Source: CAWVSB01 sp036960375
GTDB taxonomy: Bacteria > Pseudomonadota > Gammaproteobacteria > Pseudomonadales > CAWVSB01
DNA length: 64,000 nt
Assembly: GCA_036960375.1 (NCBI GenBank)
Contig: JBALVY010000012.1
Location: 1 to 64,000, forward strand
Reading direction: 5' to 3'
Shown here: in pieces, positions 50,579 to 59,617 of the stretch
Numbering within the stretch: the stretch's first letter is position 1
Layout: each line of letters opens with the position of its first letter
Program-made: the position numbers and the translations under genes
The notes under the pieces: model-generated
Databases searched by the model: none
The model's input: the letters and a program-made list of their open reading frames with translations, nothing else
What the model was told of the DNA's origin: nothing

Positions 50579-50779
50579 ATGTACGTCTGTCTCTGCAATG
50601 GCATTACTGACAAGCAAATTCGCAAAGCGGCGAGTCAAGGCTGTGCCTCGCTGGATCAATTGCAGTTACAGCTTGGTGTTGCCTCCCAATGCGGCTCATG
50701 CGCCGATTTTGCCTTGCAGATTCTCGCCGAAGAAAACGGCCTCGATATCAATTACTCACTAGCCTACTGCGCCGCCTGA
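50579..50779 (+). CDS. bfd: Bacterioferritin-associated ferredoxin
   Basis: The 66-residue protein has the four 2Fe-2S cysteines in the Bfd pattern: Cys4-x-Cys6 (YVCLCNGIT) and Cys38/Cys41 (SQCGSCADF). It reduces ferric iron held in bacterioferritin so that iron is released. The Fur box upstream implies induction when iron is short. bfr follows after 81 bases. Confidence 0.95.
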   Translation: MYVCLCNGITDKQIRKAASQGCASLDQLQLQLGVASQCGSCADFALQILAEENGLDINYSLAYCAA

Positions 50780-50860
50780 GCCACCAGCTCTTATTGACAA
50801 GTCCTCTGCACGCCACCACACTTCTATATTAAAACCCGATACCACAGAAGAGTGAATCCC

Positions 50861-51331
50861 ATGAAAGGCGATCCTAAAGTTCTAAGTCATCTTAATCAGG
50901 CGCTGGCCAACGAACTGGTAGCGATCAATCAGTACTTTCTTCATTCCCGTATGTACAAAGACTGGGGGCTCACCGAGCTAGCCGAACACGAGTACGCCGA
51001 ATCTATAGATGAAATGAAGCATGCCGACATGCTTATAAACCGTATTTTATTTCTGGAAGGCCTTCCTAACCTGCAAGATCTTGGCAAATTACTCATAGGT
51101 GAAGACACTCGCGAGATGCTCGAGTGCGACCTTCGCCTTGAGCTTAAGGCAATACCCGACCTGCGAGACGCCATCGAGTACTGTGAGTCCATACGCGACT
51201 ACGTCAGCCGCGATATTTTTGCAGATATACTGGAATCAGAAGAAGAGCATGTTGACTGGCTTGAAACCCAGCTGGGGCTAATTGATAAAGTTGGCATCGA
51301 AAACTACCAGCAATCAAAAATGCAGAGCTAA
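50861..51331 (+). CDS. bfr: Bacterioferritin
   Basis: The 156-residue four-helix protein has heme-ligand Met52 (SIDEMKHADMLI) and the ferroxidase residues Glu18, Glu51, His54, and SEEEHVDW near the C-terminus. It stores iron as a 24-mer. The ATG at 50861 follows GAAGAGTG; a GTG at 50852 is also in frame but less likely. It is paired with bfd. Confidence 0.96.
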   Translation: MKGDPKVLSHLNQALANELVAINQYFLHSRMYKDWGLTELAEHEYAESIDEMKHADMLINRILFLEGLPNLQDLGKLLIGEDTREMLECDLRLELKAIPDLRDAIEYCESIRDYVSRDIFADILESEEEHVDWLETQLGLIDKVGIENYQQSKMQS

Positions 51332-51367
51332 AGTCACAAACTAACCCTTACAGTAAACGACGAGTAT

Positions 51368-52138
51368 TCAGGCGTCCTGCTTGCGCTTGCGCCAGCGGCC
51401 GGGTTTTGTTGACCACACCCACACTCCACTCAGTGCTAACATCGCCAAGCCCAAGGCAAAAATATCAGCCAGCAGAATTCCGCTGCGACCAAATAATCTA
51501 CCGCTATGTAAGTCCAGCAGAAATCTCTCCCAACTTATCCCCTCGCCCATCATGGACTTTTCAATCTTATCAACTAGCTTTGGTGGCGCCGGTGAACTTG
51601 TGACCCACACAGGAGCAGTGTCGGCTGGTAGACGTTGAAAGCTCAGCTCCTCCAGATCCACTTGATAGATCAAATCTCCTGAGCGGATAACAACGTTTGT
51701 TTCCTCACTGGCGATCGCCGATACAGGCGTGGGCAAGCCATACATACTGTTAACGCGCTCAATCAAGGCTCCGTCGTCTGCAATAAGCAGTAATACATCG
51801 TCACAGGCAGCAACAATATACTCCCCACTGACCACCGCCCCTTGTAAACGGTTGGTGCAGGACTCGGTCGCTATACCATTAAAAAATACATGGCCATTGG
51901 CCGCACTGAGCCAATTTGAGCCAATAGCATATGAGCGTATCTCGGGCAGATCCCCCAAATACCAACGTTGCAACGCCGATATGCCCACCGGTGAGCTATC
52001 CAGCGACAAGTCATCCGTATGATTTAACAATATGCCGGTTGCCGCCAACCATAATAGACAGACAGCCAGCGTTACCCCCATACGTCTATGCCAGCGCAAG
52101 AGATAAACCCGCGCCATCTGCCAGGCAGTTCTAGCCAT
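51368..52138 (-). CDS. PepSY-associated TM protein
   Basis: The 256-residue protein has an N-terminal TM segment (RRMGVTLAVCLLWLAATGILLNHT), a large periplasmic domain with PepSY-type regions, and a C-terminal TM segment (DIFALGLAMLALSGVWVWS) with a basic tail. PepSY-TM proteins can shuttle electrons across the membrane in flavin or iron reductase systems. It overlaps the 3' end of the FMN-binding gene by 8 bases, which indicates one operon porin - FMN-binding protein - PepSY protein. Confidence 0.85.
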   Translation of the reverse strand: MARTAWQMARVYLLRWHRRMGVTLAVCLLWLAATGILLNHTDDLSLDSSPVGISALQRWYLGDLPEIRSYAIGSNWLSAANGHVFFNGIATESCTNRLQGAVVSGEYIVAACDDVLLLIADDGALIERVNSMYGLPTPVSAIASEETNVVIRSGDLIYQVDLEELSFQRLPADTAPVWVTSSPAPPKLVDKIEKSMMGEGISWERFLLDLHSGRLFGRSGILLADIFALGLAMLALSGVWVWSTKPGRWRKRKQDA

Positions 52139-52655
52139 CAGCCATCACCTGCTGATGCAGATAAAGCGCCCATCTGGCTACTCGGTTAACCGCCCGCACC
52201 GACAGGGTTGCACCGGTAATGCCGTCTATGCGCCGATCAAGCTGATACTTATCTTGCAGTTTAGCCCCGCGGTATTGATCGGTAAAAAAGGGATATCGTA
52301 CCTCCCAACCACGGCTTTCTCGAAACGCCAGAATTTTCACCTGCTCAATGCCTTCAGGCCCAACCACCGTACCCACAGTAATCGGTTTAACCTTGCCTAT
52401 TTCTTCGATGATCCAGGCGGTGCGCTCACCCAGCTGCCAATAACGCAGACGCAAAGCCGAAGGCTGATGTGAGAATATTTCGCCACCGGCCTCTTTATAT
52501 GTCTGGCTTAGCCATAGCTTATGCGCTTCCGGTTCAACACCTGCAAACGTCTCGGCAAGGAACTCTTCACTGCTGAGATAATTCTCGGCATGGCAAAACA
52601 CCGGCAAGGACATTGCCAGCGCTACCAATAAACCGATTCGAGCAAAGATGCTCAT
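52131..52655 (-). CDS. Periplasmic FMN-binding domain protein (predicted flavinylated)
   Basis: The 174-residue protein has a signal peptide (FARIGLLVALAMSLPVFCHA) and a C-terminal FMN_bind domain with DGITGATLS, matching the (S/T)GAT-x-(S/T) motif to which ApbE-type transferases attach FMN through a Thr. A redox shuttle in the periplasm is the family role. The ATG at 52655 is preferred; an extension to 52724 overlaps the porin. The porin gene precedes it by 13 bases and the PepSY protein follows. Confidence 0.88.
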   Translation of the reverse strand: MSIFARIGLLVALAMSLPVFCHAENYLSSEEFLAETFAGVEPEAHKLWLSQTYKEAGGEIFSHQPSALRLRYWQLGERTAWIIEEIGKVKPITVGTVVGPEGIEQVKILAFRESRGWEVRYPFFTDQYRGAKLQDKYQLDRRIDGITGATLSVRAVNRVARWALYLHQQVMADG

Positions 52656-52668
52656 AAATCTCCCAATG

Positions 52669-53898
52669 CTAGAAGCTATAACCCATACCCAGATTGAAGC
52701 CGTTGTATTCCTTGCTGCTGTCATCTCCGGCGTGTGCCTGCTTCTGTAAATCCAGCTTGAACACGACCTGCGGGTTTAGCCAGAAGTTAACACCAATATC
52801 GTATTGATCCATACCTGTTTGAGAAGAGCTTCCCGCCAGGTTATCCCAATCACTGTAGCGAGCAAATACACCCCAGCTTTCACTGAATTTATAGGATGGC
52901 TCCACATACCAACCTTTTTGCTTATCGGCGCCGTCCTTAATATCGTTAATAGCGCTATTGATATCCCACTGTGCATAGAGCGCACGTAGACCAAAACCTT
53001 CCATTCGCCACGCAATATGTGCTTCTAATAGAGTCGCATCTACTTCCGATGAGAGTTCATTTTGATATATATCTTCTTGATACTGAGCAGTTAAACCCAA
53101 TTCCAGGCCTTTGACACCGGTATATTTCATGCGCCCTGTATAGGCCAACGCATTGGCTTTAGCCTTGGATACTTTCTGGCGGCCATCACGCACCTTATAT
53201 TTACCTGCCTGGGCATCGATACCCAAACCCGAAGTCAAAGCCGCATCATAACTAAAACCTTCGCCAAAGCGACCGGTTAAGGCTGCACCGCCCTCCCACC
53301 AGGTAGTCGGGATGATATTCTTCTCCACCGGGTTGCGCTCAACGCCGTAGAAGGTATTCGGCTCATGAGTCTCGTTCATAATACCCACGGGTATGAGAAA
53401 CAAACCGGCCTTAAACTGATGATTTGCAGCATAGTCATGCTCAATGTAGGCCTGCTCCAGTTCAATTTCACCAGGCTTACCGTCTCCCGCTATCGAATGC
53501 TCCAGTTCCAATTCACTGAATAAGCGGGTTGTGTCATTAAACTCATGGTTAACAAAGAGCACAAACCGGTGGAAATCGATCTCTTCTTTCTTGCTGCCAT
53601 CAGACTGTTTTTCCAGGTTGTTATAATGTAACTCGCCATAACCACCGAGTGTGGTTTTGCTTTTGGCCGCAACCTTATTATCGGACGATACCTGATCAAC
53701 GACATCAGCCGTCATATCCAAACGTTCTACAGTCACCGACAAGCGATTGTCGCGCGCTGCTGCTGCGTCCTTCAGGGCTTCAATCTCGGCCTGCTGTGAC
53801 TGAATAATACGCCACATTTCATCTACACTAGGTGTCTTAGCTTGCACCGAACTAATAGTTACAGCGCCCACAGCGAGTGCAAGTACTAACTTTTTCAT
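52669..53898 (-). CDS. Outer-membrane porin of the OprO/FmdC-like type
   Basis: The 409-residue protein has a signal peptide (MKKLVLALAVGAVTISSVQA), a short coiled-coil stretch (VDEMWRIIQSQQAEIEALKDAAAARD) typical of trimeric porins, a 16-18-strand beta-barrel with HRFVLFVNHEFND and FYGVERNPVEKNIIPTTWWEGG, and the C-terminal aromatic MGYSF. The family includes phosphate-selective-like and unassigned porins. A Fur-box-like site upstream indicates iron regulation. It is the first gene of the three-gene operon. Confidence 0.88.
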   Translation of the reverse strand: MKKLVLALAVGAVTISSVQAKTPSVDEMWRIIQSQQAEIEALKDAAAARDNRLSVTVERLDMTADVVDQVSSDNKVAAKSKTTLGGYGELHYNNLEKQSDGSKKEEIDFHRFVLFVNHEFNDTTRLFSELELEHSIAGDGKPGEIELEQAYIEHDYAANHQFKAGLFLIPVGIMNETHEPNTFYGVERNPVEKNIIPTTWWEGGAALTGRFGEGFSYDAALTSGLGIDAQAGKYKVRDGRQKVSKAKANALAYTGRMKYTGVKGLELGLTAQYQEDIYQNELSSEVDATLLEAHIAWRMEGFGLRALYAQWDINSAINDIKDGADKQKGWYVEPSYKFSESWGVFARYSDWDNLAGSSSQTGMDQYDIGVNFWLNPQVVFKLDLQKQAHAGDDSSKEYNGFNLGMGYSF

Positions 53899-53976
53899 TT
53901 ATCCAAACCCCTATCTTAAGCACAAAATAATCGTAAAACTTCGATGAAAGGGACTTTATAACAAGCTAAATCTAAA

Positions 53977-53991
53977 TGCAAATTATTCTCA
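53977..53991 (-). promoter_or_regulatory. Fur-box-like site upstream of the porin operon
   Basis: TGCAAAT-T-ATTCTCA differs from the 7-1-7 Fur pattern at one position. It sits inside a larger palindrome AAATGCAAAT...ATTTGCATTT (53974-54000). The porin start is about 80 bases downstream. Confidence 0.7.
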
Positions 53992-54106
53992 TTTGCATTT
54001 GTTGATCCAAAACAATGTATTGGCGAATAAAATCAAACGCCTAATGAAAAGAGGGTATACGGGGGGAATCGCTAAAACGGGGCCAGACAGGCCCCGCGAA
54101 ACACAC

Positions 54107-54436
54107 TTATTCGGCGGGCTGCTTTGACACAGATTCGTCAATCAGCGTCTTAAGTTCACCACTCTGGTACATTTCAGTGACGATATCGCAGCCACCAATG
54201 AGCTCGCCGTCTATCCACAACTGAGGAAAAGTCGGCCAATTGGCATAGGCAGGCAAATTGGAACGAATTTCAGGATTAGACAGTATATCGACATAGGCAA
54301 AACGCTGACCGCATGCCATTAAAGATTGAACTGTACTCGCGGAAAATCCGCATTGTGGGGCATTGGGAGAGCCCTTCATATAGAGCAGAATACTGTTACT
54401 AGCAATCTGATCTTTAATTGTGTCTAGAATTTCCAT
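54107..54436 (-). CDS. grxD: Monothiol glutaredoxin, Grx4 type
   Basis: The 109-residue protein has the CGFS active site at Cys29-Ser32 (APQCGFSAS), YVDILSNPEIRSNL, NWPTFPQLWIDGELIGGCDIV, which is the full Grx4/GrxD signature. It binds a shared 2Fe-2S cluster with BolA-type partners and transfers clusters. The ATG at 54436 gives family length; the extension to 54526 is rejected. It is divergent from argD. Confidence 0.96.
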   Translation of the reverse strand: MEILDTIKDQIASNSILLYMKGSPNAPQCGFSASTVQSLMACGQRFAYVDILSNPEIRSNLPAYANWPTFPQLWIDGELIGGCDIVTEMYQSGELKTLIDESVSKQPAE

Positions 54437-54632
54437 AAACCAAACCGGTGCTTGTCTATTAATAAGGCCGCCATTGTAACCAAACATTGAGGGAAAATCC
54501 CGACAAAAACACTGCGGATTAGGCAAAACCTCGACGAGTTTTTATTGCCATGATAGAGATAAACACTTAACATCCCTTGTTTACAGGCGGCTTTTGCTGC
54601 CTTTTTGCGTTTGTATAGGGTCTGTTTTTAAA

Positions 54633-55805
54633 ATGAGTACAGTAATGAATACATACGGTCGACAGGCGGTTGAATTTTCCCGCGGTGAAGGCTCATGGTT
54701 ATATGACACCAATGACAAGGCCTATCTTGACGCTTTGTCCGGTATTGCCGTGTGCTCGCTGGGCCATTCTCACCCTGCAGTCACTCAGGCTATCTGCGAG
54801 CAAGCGGGCAAGCTTATTCATACATCCAATATCTTCCCGATAGGTCAGCAAAACCTACTGGCCGATACCTTATGCCGCCTAAGTGGTATGGATAAAGTGT
54901 TTTTTGCCAACTCAGGAGCTGAAGCCAACGAAGCCGCTATTAAATTGGCACGCCTGCACGGCCACCAAAAAGGCATTGGTAAACCCGATATTATCGTCAT
55001 GGAAGGCGCATTTCACGGTCGCACGATGGCGACGCTATCGGCCACTGGAAACCGTAAAATACAGGCCGGTTTTGAACCGCTACTCAGTGGTTTTGTGCGT
55101 GCGCCCTATAATAACGTTGAAGCAATTGCCACCATTGGCGCCAACAACCCCAATGTGGTCGCCATTTTAGTTGAACCTGTACAGGGTGAAGGCGGCGTTG
55201 TCATTCCCAGCCCGGGTTATCTTAGCCAACTGCGTGAATTATGCGACAAAATGGGCTGGCTGTTAATGCTTGATGAAATACAAACGGGTATCGGCCGTAC
55301 AGGCGAAATTTTTTCCTATCTGCATGAAGCCATACTTCCCGATGTGGTTACCAGCGCCAAAGCATTAGGCAATGGTGTTCCCATAGGTGCTTGTCTGGCA
55401 CAGGGTGACGCTGCCGAGGTGTTCCAGCCGGGCAACCACGGTTCGACTTTTGGCGGCAATCCTTTGGCCTGTAGCGCCGCACTCGCGGTACTTAAGACAA
55501 TAGAAGACGAAAATCTGTGTGATCGAGCTATGGCACTTGGCCAGCGGATTGTTGAAAATCTGCAGCAAACTATTGGCGACAAAGAGTATGTCCGCGAAAT
55601 TCGTGGCTACGGTCTGATGATCGCCATTGAACTCGACAGAGATTGCGGCTCGCTGGTAGCGGCAGCACTTGATGACGGTCTGATTATCAATGTCACAGCA
55701 GGGAATGTTATTCGTTTACTACCCCCGCTAACAATAAGCAATGATGACGCTGATCTGCTGGTTCAAAAACTGAACCCGCTCCTGGACACGTTTGCTCAAC
55801 AGTAA
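54633..55805 (+). CDS. argD: Acetylornithine aminotransferase
   Basis: The 390-residue class III aminotransferase has GSWLYDTNDKAYLDALSGIAVCSLGH, FFANSGAEANEAAIK, EPVQGEGG, the pyridoxal-phosphate Lys in SAKALGNGVP and GNHGSTFGGNPLA. It acts in arginine synthesis, and possibly as succinyldiaminopimelate aminotransferase. The start is ambiguous between ATG at 54633 and 54645; the first is chosen. argF follows after 17 bases, which supports ArgD rather than AstC. Confidence 0.93.
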   Translation: MSTVMNTYGRQAVEFSRGEGSWLYDTNDKAYLDALSGIAVCSLGHSHPAVTQAICEQAGKLIHTSNIFPIGQQNLLADTLCRLSGMDKVFFANSGAEANEAAIKLARLHGHQKGIGKPDIIVMEGAFHGRTMATLSATGNRKIQAGFEPLLSGFVRAPYNNVEAIATIGANNPNVVAILVEPVQGEGGVVIPSPGYLSQLRELCDKMGWLLMLDEIQTGIGRTGEIFSYLHEAILPDVVTSAKALGNGVPIGACLAQGDAAEVFQPGNHGSTFGGNPLACSAALAVLKTIEDENLCDRAMALGQRIVENLQQTIGDKEYVREIRGYGLMIAIELDRDCGSLVAAALDDGLIINVTAGNVIRLLPPLTISNDDADLLVQKLNPLLDTFAQQ

Positions 55806-55822
55806 AGTAGTAGGATTCTAAT

Positions 55823-56737
55823 ATGGCAGTAAGACACTTCCTAAGCTTGATGGACCTGACACCAACCGAGCTGAACGGTCTGATAAAACGCGCTAGCGAA
55901 CTCAAGACCCTGCAACGCAATGGCACTCGCCCTACGCCATTGGCAGGTCAGGTATTAGGAATGATTTTTGAAAAATCTTCCACCCGCACTCGGGTATCTT
56001 TTGAATCTGGCATGTACCAGCTGGGCGGTCACGCCATGTTCCTTTCCTCTCGGGACACCCAGCTTGGACGCGGAGAGCCGATAGAAGACAGCGCCCGGGT
56101 ACTGTCCTCAATGGTCGACATCATTATGATTCGCACCTTCGGGCACGATATTATTGAACGTTTTGCGGCTCACTCCAGCGTGCCCGTTATTAATGCCTTA
56201 ACTGATAGCTATCACCCATGCCAATTGCTTGCCGATATGCAGACCTATTCTGAGCATCGCGGTAGCATTGCAGGCAAAACAGTTTGCTGGGTCGGCGATG
56301 GCAACAACATGTGCCAATCTTATATTAATGCTGCCAGGCAATTCGATTTTGAATTGCGTATAGCGACTCCGGCGGGTTTTGAACCCGACTCAGAGTTAGT
56401 TGCCGCCAATAAATCCAGAGTGAGTCTATTCAATGATCCACTCGAAGCAGCGCGCGACAGCGACCTGCTTGTCACTGACGTTTGGGCATCTATGGGGCAA
56501 GAAGATGAACAGACAGCCAGAGCCCAGCAATTTGCGGGTTTTCAGGTCAACGGTGAGCTAATGTCTGTCGCAACCAGCAATGCACTGTATATGCACTGCC
56601 TGCCGGCCCACCGCGGCGAGGAGATCAGCGCTGACTTAATGGACGCCAGTGATACCGTTATATGGGATGAAGCCGAAAACCGCCTGCATGCACAAAAGGC
56701 TTTGATGGAATTCCTGCAACAAGCCAACCAGGGCTAA
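55823..56737 (+). CDS. argF: Ornithine carbamoyltransferase
   Basis: The 304-residue enzyme has FEKSSTRTRVSFE for carbamoyl phosphate, HPCQLLADMQT, and MHCLPAHRGEE with the conserved Cys for ornithine. It makes citrulline. It follows argD in an operon and overlaps the 3' end of convergent glpK by 4 bases. Length and motifs fit anabolic ArgF. Confidence 0.97.
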   Translation: MAVRHFLSLMDLTPTELNGLIKRASELKTLQRNGTRPTPLAGQVLGMIFEKSSTRTRVSFESGMYQLGGHAMFLSSRDTQLGRGEPIEDSARVLSSMVDIIMIRTFGHDIIERFAAHSSVPVINALTDSYHPCQLLADMQTYSEHRGSIAGKTVCWVGDGNNMCQSYINAARQFDFELRIATPAGFEPDSELVAANKSRVSLFNDPLEAARDSDLLVTDVWASMGQEDEQTARAQQFAGFQVNGELMSVATSNALYMHCLPAHRGEEISADLMDASDTVIWDEAENRLHAQKALMEFLQQANQG

Positions 56738-58215
56738 TGCATTATTCGACCCAGGGCTTGAAGCCAGCCCTGGTATAACTCGTCGCGCCGACTCTCGTCC
56801 ATTTGCGACTGGAAACGTTTTTGCTCCTGCCATGACTGTCCAACACTAGTCAGGTCAGAAAAGATACCACTGCCTAATCCAGCTAATATTGCGGCACCCA
56901 GCGCTGTGGTTTCCGTGACGTCAGGGCGACGCACAAGAACCGCTAACTGATCAGCAAGAAACTGCATCAACCAATCATTATTGGACATACCTCCATCAAC
57001 CTTGAGCGATGACAGGCTTATGCCATCTGCCTTAATCGCCTCCATTAGGTCCCGACTCTGGTAAACCACCGCCTGTAATCCCGCGACAACTATATCTTCA
57101 AGTGTATTGTCTCGAGTCAAACCCAGAATACCTCCGCGCGCATGTGGGTCCCAATGTGGTGCGCCTAAACCCGTGAAGGCGGGTACCAAATACACACCAT
57201 GAGCATCACCGCCCTGCGCCAGGGCGATATCCCCGCTGGCTGCGGCATTAGGAATAGCCCGCAATCCATCTCGCAGCCACTGCACTACAGCTCCAGCAAT
57301 AAAAATACTTCCCTCTAGCGCATAACACGGTTTTCCAGCCAACCGATAAGCCACCGTGGCCAGTAGTCGATGCTGTGACTGCACCACCACATCACCGGTA
57401 TTCACCATAATAAAACAGCCAGTACCATAGGTACTTTTGGCCTCTCCCGGGGAGAAACAAGCCTGTCCGATCAACGCGGCTTGCTGGTCTCCTGCTACGC
57501 CACAAATAGGAATCGCATGACCAAAGTGCTCAGCCGCAATACTGCCAAAATCTGCAGCACTATCTTTTACCTCAGGTAACAGGGAAGCGGGGATATTAAA
57601 TAAGGTCAGTAATTCATCACTCCAGCATTGTCTATGTATATCAAATAACAAGGTACGACTGGCGTTGGTCGCGTCAGTCGCATGCACCCGACCTTGAGTC
57701 AATCGCCAGATAAGAAATGTATCTACTGTGCCAAAGGCCAATTCTCCCGCTTCCGCCCTGGCCCTGGCACCATCGACATTATCCAGTATCCATGCCAGCT
57801 TTGTGGCCGAGAAATAGGCATCGAGTAGCAAACCTGTTAATGCCCTCACTTGCGGCTCATGGCCTAGCTCTCGCAGCGTCTCACAAGATGAGGCAGTACG
57901 ACGATCCTGCCAGACAATCGCTGGATAAATCGGCTCGCCGCTTAACCTATCCCATACCACGGTGGTTTCACGCTGGTTGGTAATTCCCGCGGCACAAATT
58001 TCATCCGCACTTAGCTCTGCCTGCGACAAGGCATCATCAATAGCCAGTTTGGTGGTTTTCCAAATATCTTCGGGCTGATGTTCAACCCAGCCGTCAGAGG
58101 GAAAATGCTGGTCAAACTCATGCTGACCCTGGCCAATTATTGCTCCATCTTCCGCGAAAACCAGAGCCCTGGAGCTGGTTGTTCCCTGATCAATCGCCAG
58201 TAGTTTTTTCGACAT
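56734..58215 (-). CDS. glpK: Glycerol kinase
   Basis: The 493-residue FGGY kinase has the N-terminal phosphate loop AIDQGTTSSRALVF, WQDRRTASSC, the signature YALEGSIFIAGAVVQWLRD and GLGAPHWDPHARGGILGLTRD. It phosphorylates glycerol. The ATG at 58215 (MSKKLLAIDQG) is chosen over an upstream frame start at 58284. No glpF or glpD is adjacent, so it appears as a single-gene unit; the promoter should lie in the 205 bases before the lipoprotein gene. Confidence 0.96.
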   Translation of the reverse strand: MSKKLLAIDQGTTSSRALVFAEDGAIIGQGQHEFDQHFPSDGWVEHQPEDIWKTTKLAIDDALSQAELSADEICAAGITNQRETTVVWDRLSGEPIYPAIVWQDRRTASSCETLRELGHEPQVRALTGLLLDAYFSATKLAWILDNVDGARARAEAGELAFGTVDTFLIWRLTQGRVHATDATNASRTLLFDIHRQCWSDELLTLFNIPASLLPEVKDSAADFGSIAAEHFGHAIPICGVAGDQQAALIGQACFSPGEAKSTYGTGCFIMVNTGDVVVQSQHRLLATVAYRLAGKPCYALEGSIFIAGAVVQWLRDGLRAIPNAAASGDIALAQGGDAHGVYLVPAFTGLGAPHWDPHARGGILGLTRDNTLEDIVVAGLQAVVYQSRDLMEAIKADGISLSSLKVDGGMSNNDWLMQFLADQLAVLVRRPDVTETTALGAAILAGLGSGIFSDLTSVGQSWQEQKRFQSQMDESRRDELYQGWLQALGRIMH

Positions 58216-58420
58216 GACTTGCCTCACATAGCTTACAGCTGTAACGGAACTATTAGACAGAATAATACGCCGCCGAACAATCAATTTAAGAATTAGGCCG
58301 ATAGATCATCGTATACCGTATCGACAGAATAGCGCAGTTGTCATTGGCCTGGAACTTGCCAGACGAGGTGAGTTAAAGAACTCCATACCGGTAGCACTAC
58401 CATGCCATGACTAGGGAAGG

Positions 58421-58801
58421 CTAATTTAGTACGCGATAACCGCGACCACGCATGCAGTTTTTGACTACTCTATCCATTTCCCGTACTGACGAAGCGACTC
58501 CGGCGGTGCCGCCAAGTACGGCCCCAACACCCGCATCTGTAACCGCCCTATCACTACCACCACGAATACCGCCTATTGCCCCCCCAACTACCGCACCACT
58601 AACAGCACCTGTTGCTGTGCGCTCCGCAGTCGGTACCTGACCCGCGTAGGTTTCACATTCTTTCAAATCAACTTCGTAATTCGCCATATTGGTATTTTTG
58701 GTATCAACAATGACACCACTATTACCAGGAATACTACTGGGCGAAGAACAGGCTGCTAATAGCCCTAATACAACCACGATTGCCCATTGTTCTTTCATCA
58801 T
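58421..58801 (-). CDS. Glycine-zipper lipoprotein
   Basis: The 126-residue protein has a lipoprotein signal with lipobox LLAACSS (Cys18) and a glycine-rich zipper (GAVSGAVVGGAIGGIRGG...GVGAVLGGTAGVAS) flanked by DLKECETYAGQ and KNCMRGRGYRVLN. The pattern resembles SlyB/OmpA-like glycine-zipper lipoproteins and family YmgG-like proteins. It is likely in the outer membrane. Two adjacent ATGs (58801 and 58798) follow a GGGAGG site. Function unknown. Confidence 0.83.
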   Translation of the reverse strand: MMKEQWAIVVVLGLLAACSSPSSIPGNSGVIVDTKNTNMANYEVDLKECETYAGQVPTAERTATGAVSGAVVGGAIGGIRGGSDRAVTDAGVGAVLGGTAGVASSVREMDRVVKNCMRGRGYRVLN

Positions 58802-59047
58802 GCAAAACCTCCCTTTTAAATGCCAGCCTACGCCTGACAAGCTGAACACGGGTTTACTACAAGCCATTATTGACCGCGCGATTCGCAACCAAGCCGGCAC
58901 TGGATCAACTTTTGTAAGGTAACGCAGCCAAAACTGTGAACCAGCTCCTGTTTTAGCTCAAATCACCGTAGCTAAGCCAAAAAAAAACTCAGCAATCACT
59001 ATAATTGCTCATGTAGAAACATTGAATACTTTATCGAGTGTACGGAT

Positions 59048-59344
59048 ATGAAAAAATTACTACTAGCGACTTTATTAAACTTTACATTTATTAGTCTTGC
59101 TAGCGCCGGCAGCGCCGAAGATCGCATCCTGCGTTTAATCTTTATTGCGTCTCAAGAGCCTATTGAAAATGTACTGACTAGCGAAGAGATTAGCACTGCA
59201 AGAATCGAAGTTGTGCATGCGGCGCATACAGGCCAGCCGGACGCAGTTAACGCAATCCGCTGGGCACGCGAAAACAATAACCGAATTGCCTATTTAGCTC
59301 CGCTGGGCTCCGACCCAAAGAAAAACCTCGAAAACCCTAGCTAA
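59048..59344 (+). CDS. Small secreted hypothetical protein
   Basis: The 98-residue protein has a Sec signal peptide (KKLLLATLLNFTFISLASA) and a mature part of about 78 residues with no recognised family. The mature part is helical (EDRILRLIFIASQEPIENVL; STARIEVVHAAHTGQPDAVNAIRWARENN). No cysteine pairs, metal motif or membrane segment. A promoter-like stretch lies upstream, but no clear operon partner. A terminator-like hairpin of opposite polarity follows. Confidence 0.65.
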   Translation: MKKLLLATLLNFTFISLASAGSAEDRILRLIFIASQEPIENVLTSEEISTARIEVVHAAHTGQPDAVNAIRWARENNNRIAYLAPLGSDPKKNLENPS

Positions 59345-59363
59345 TCAATCAATTAAGCAGACA

Positions 59364-59395
59364 TAAAAAACCCGGTCACCTTGCGATGACCGGGT
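59364..59395 (-). terminator. Terminator-like hairpin with minus-strand polarity
   Basis: ACCCGGTCA and TGACCGGGT form a 9-base stem. The T-run lies only on the minus strand (59365-59369), so as a terminator it would act on transcripts coming from the right, where no minus-strand gene is annotated between here and csrA. It may end a small RNA. On the plus strand it would just be a stable hairpin after the secreted-protein gene. Confidence 0.6.
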
Positions 59396-59416
59396 AAAGC
59401 GTCTAACTAGGGAAAT

Positions 59417-59435
59417 ACCATATAGGGAATATGGT
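59417..59435 (+). promoter_or_regulatory. CsrA-type binding hairpin in the csrA upstream region
   Basis: ACCATAT-AGGGA-ATATGGT presents AGGGA in the loop of a perfect 7-base stem, close to the preferred CsrA/RsmA site. A second AGGGA is at 59409-59413, TGGAG at 59435-59439, and GGAGATGGA overlaps the csrA ribosome-binding site. This suggests autoregulation if this stretch is in the transcript. Confidence 0.5.
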
Positions 59436-59617
59436 GGAGCTATTTTAACCAAACACCACTCTAAAACTATTCGTAGTTGTACGTCTACAACCCCCCATAT
59501 GCGCTAGCTGGTTGCGGTAATTGCGTATTTTACCCTCAATTAATAAGCGTTTCCGGCAATACCCCGAACGTTAACAGCGCGATAAAATATCCTCTCACAT
59601 CAATAGGAGATGGATCT

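Noticed and set aside
59477..59617. N-terminal extension of CsrA
   Set aside because: CsrA begins MLVLSRR, and the ribosome-binding site is just before 59618; the upstream part is leader.
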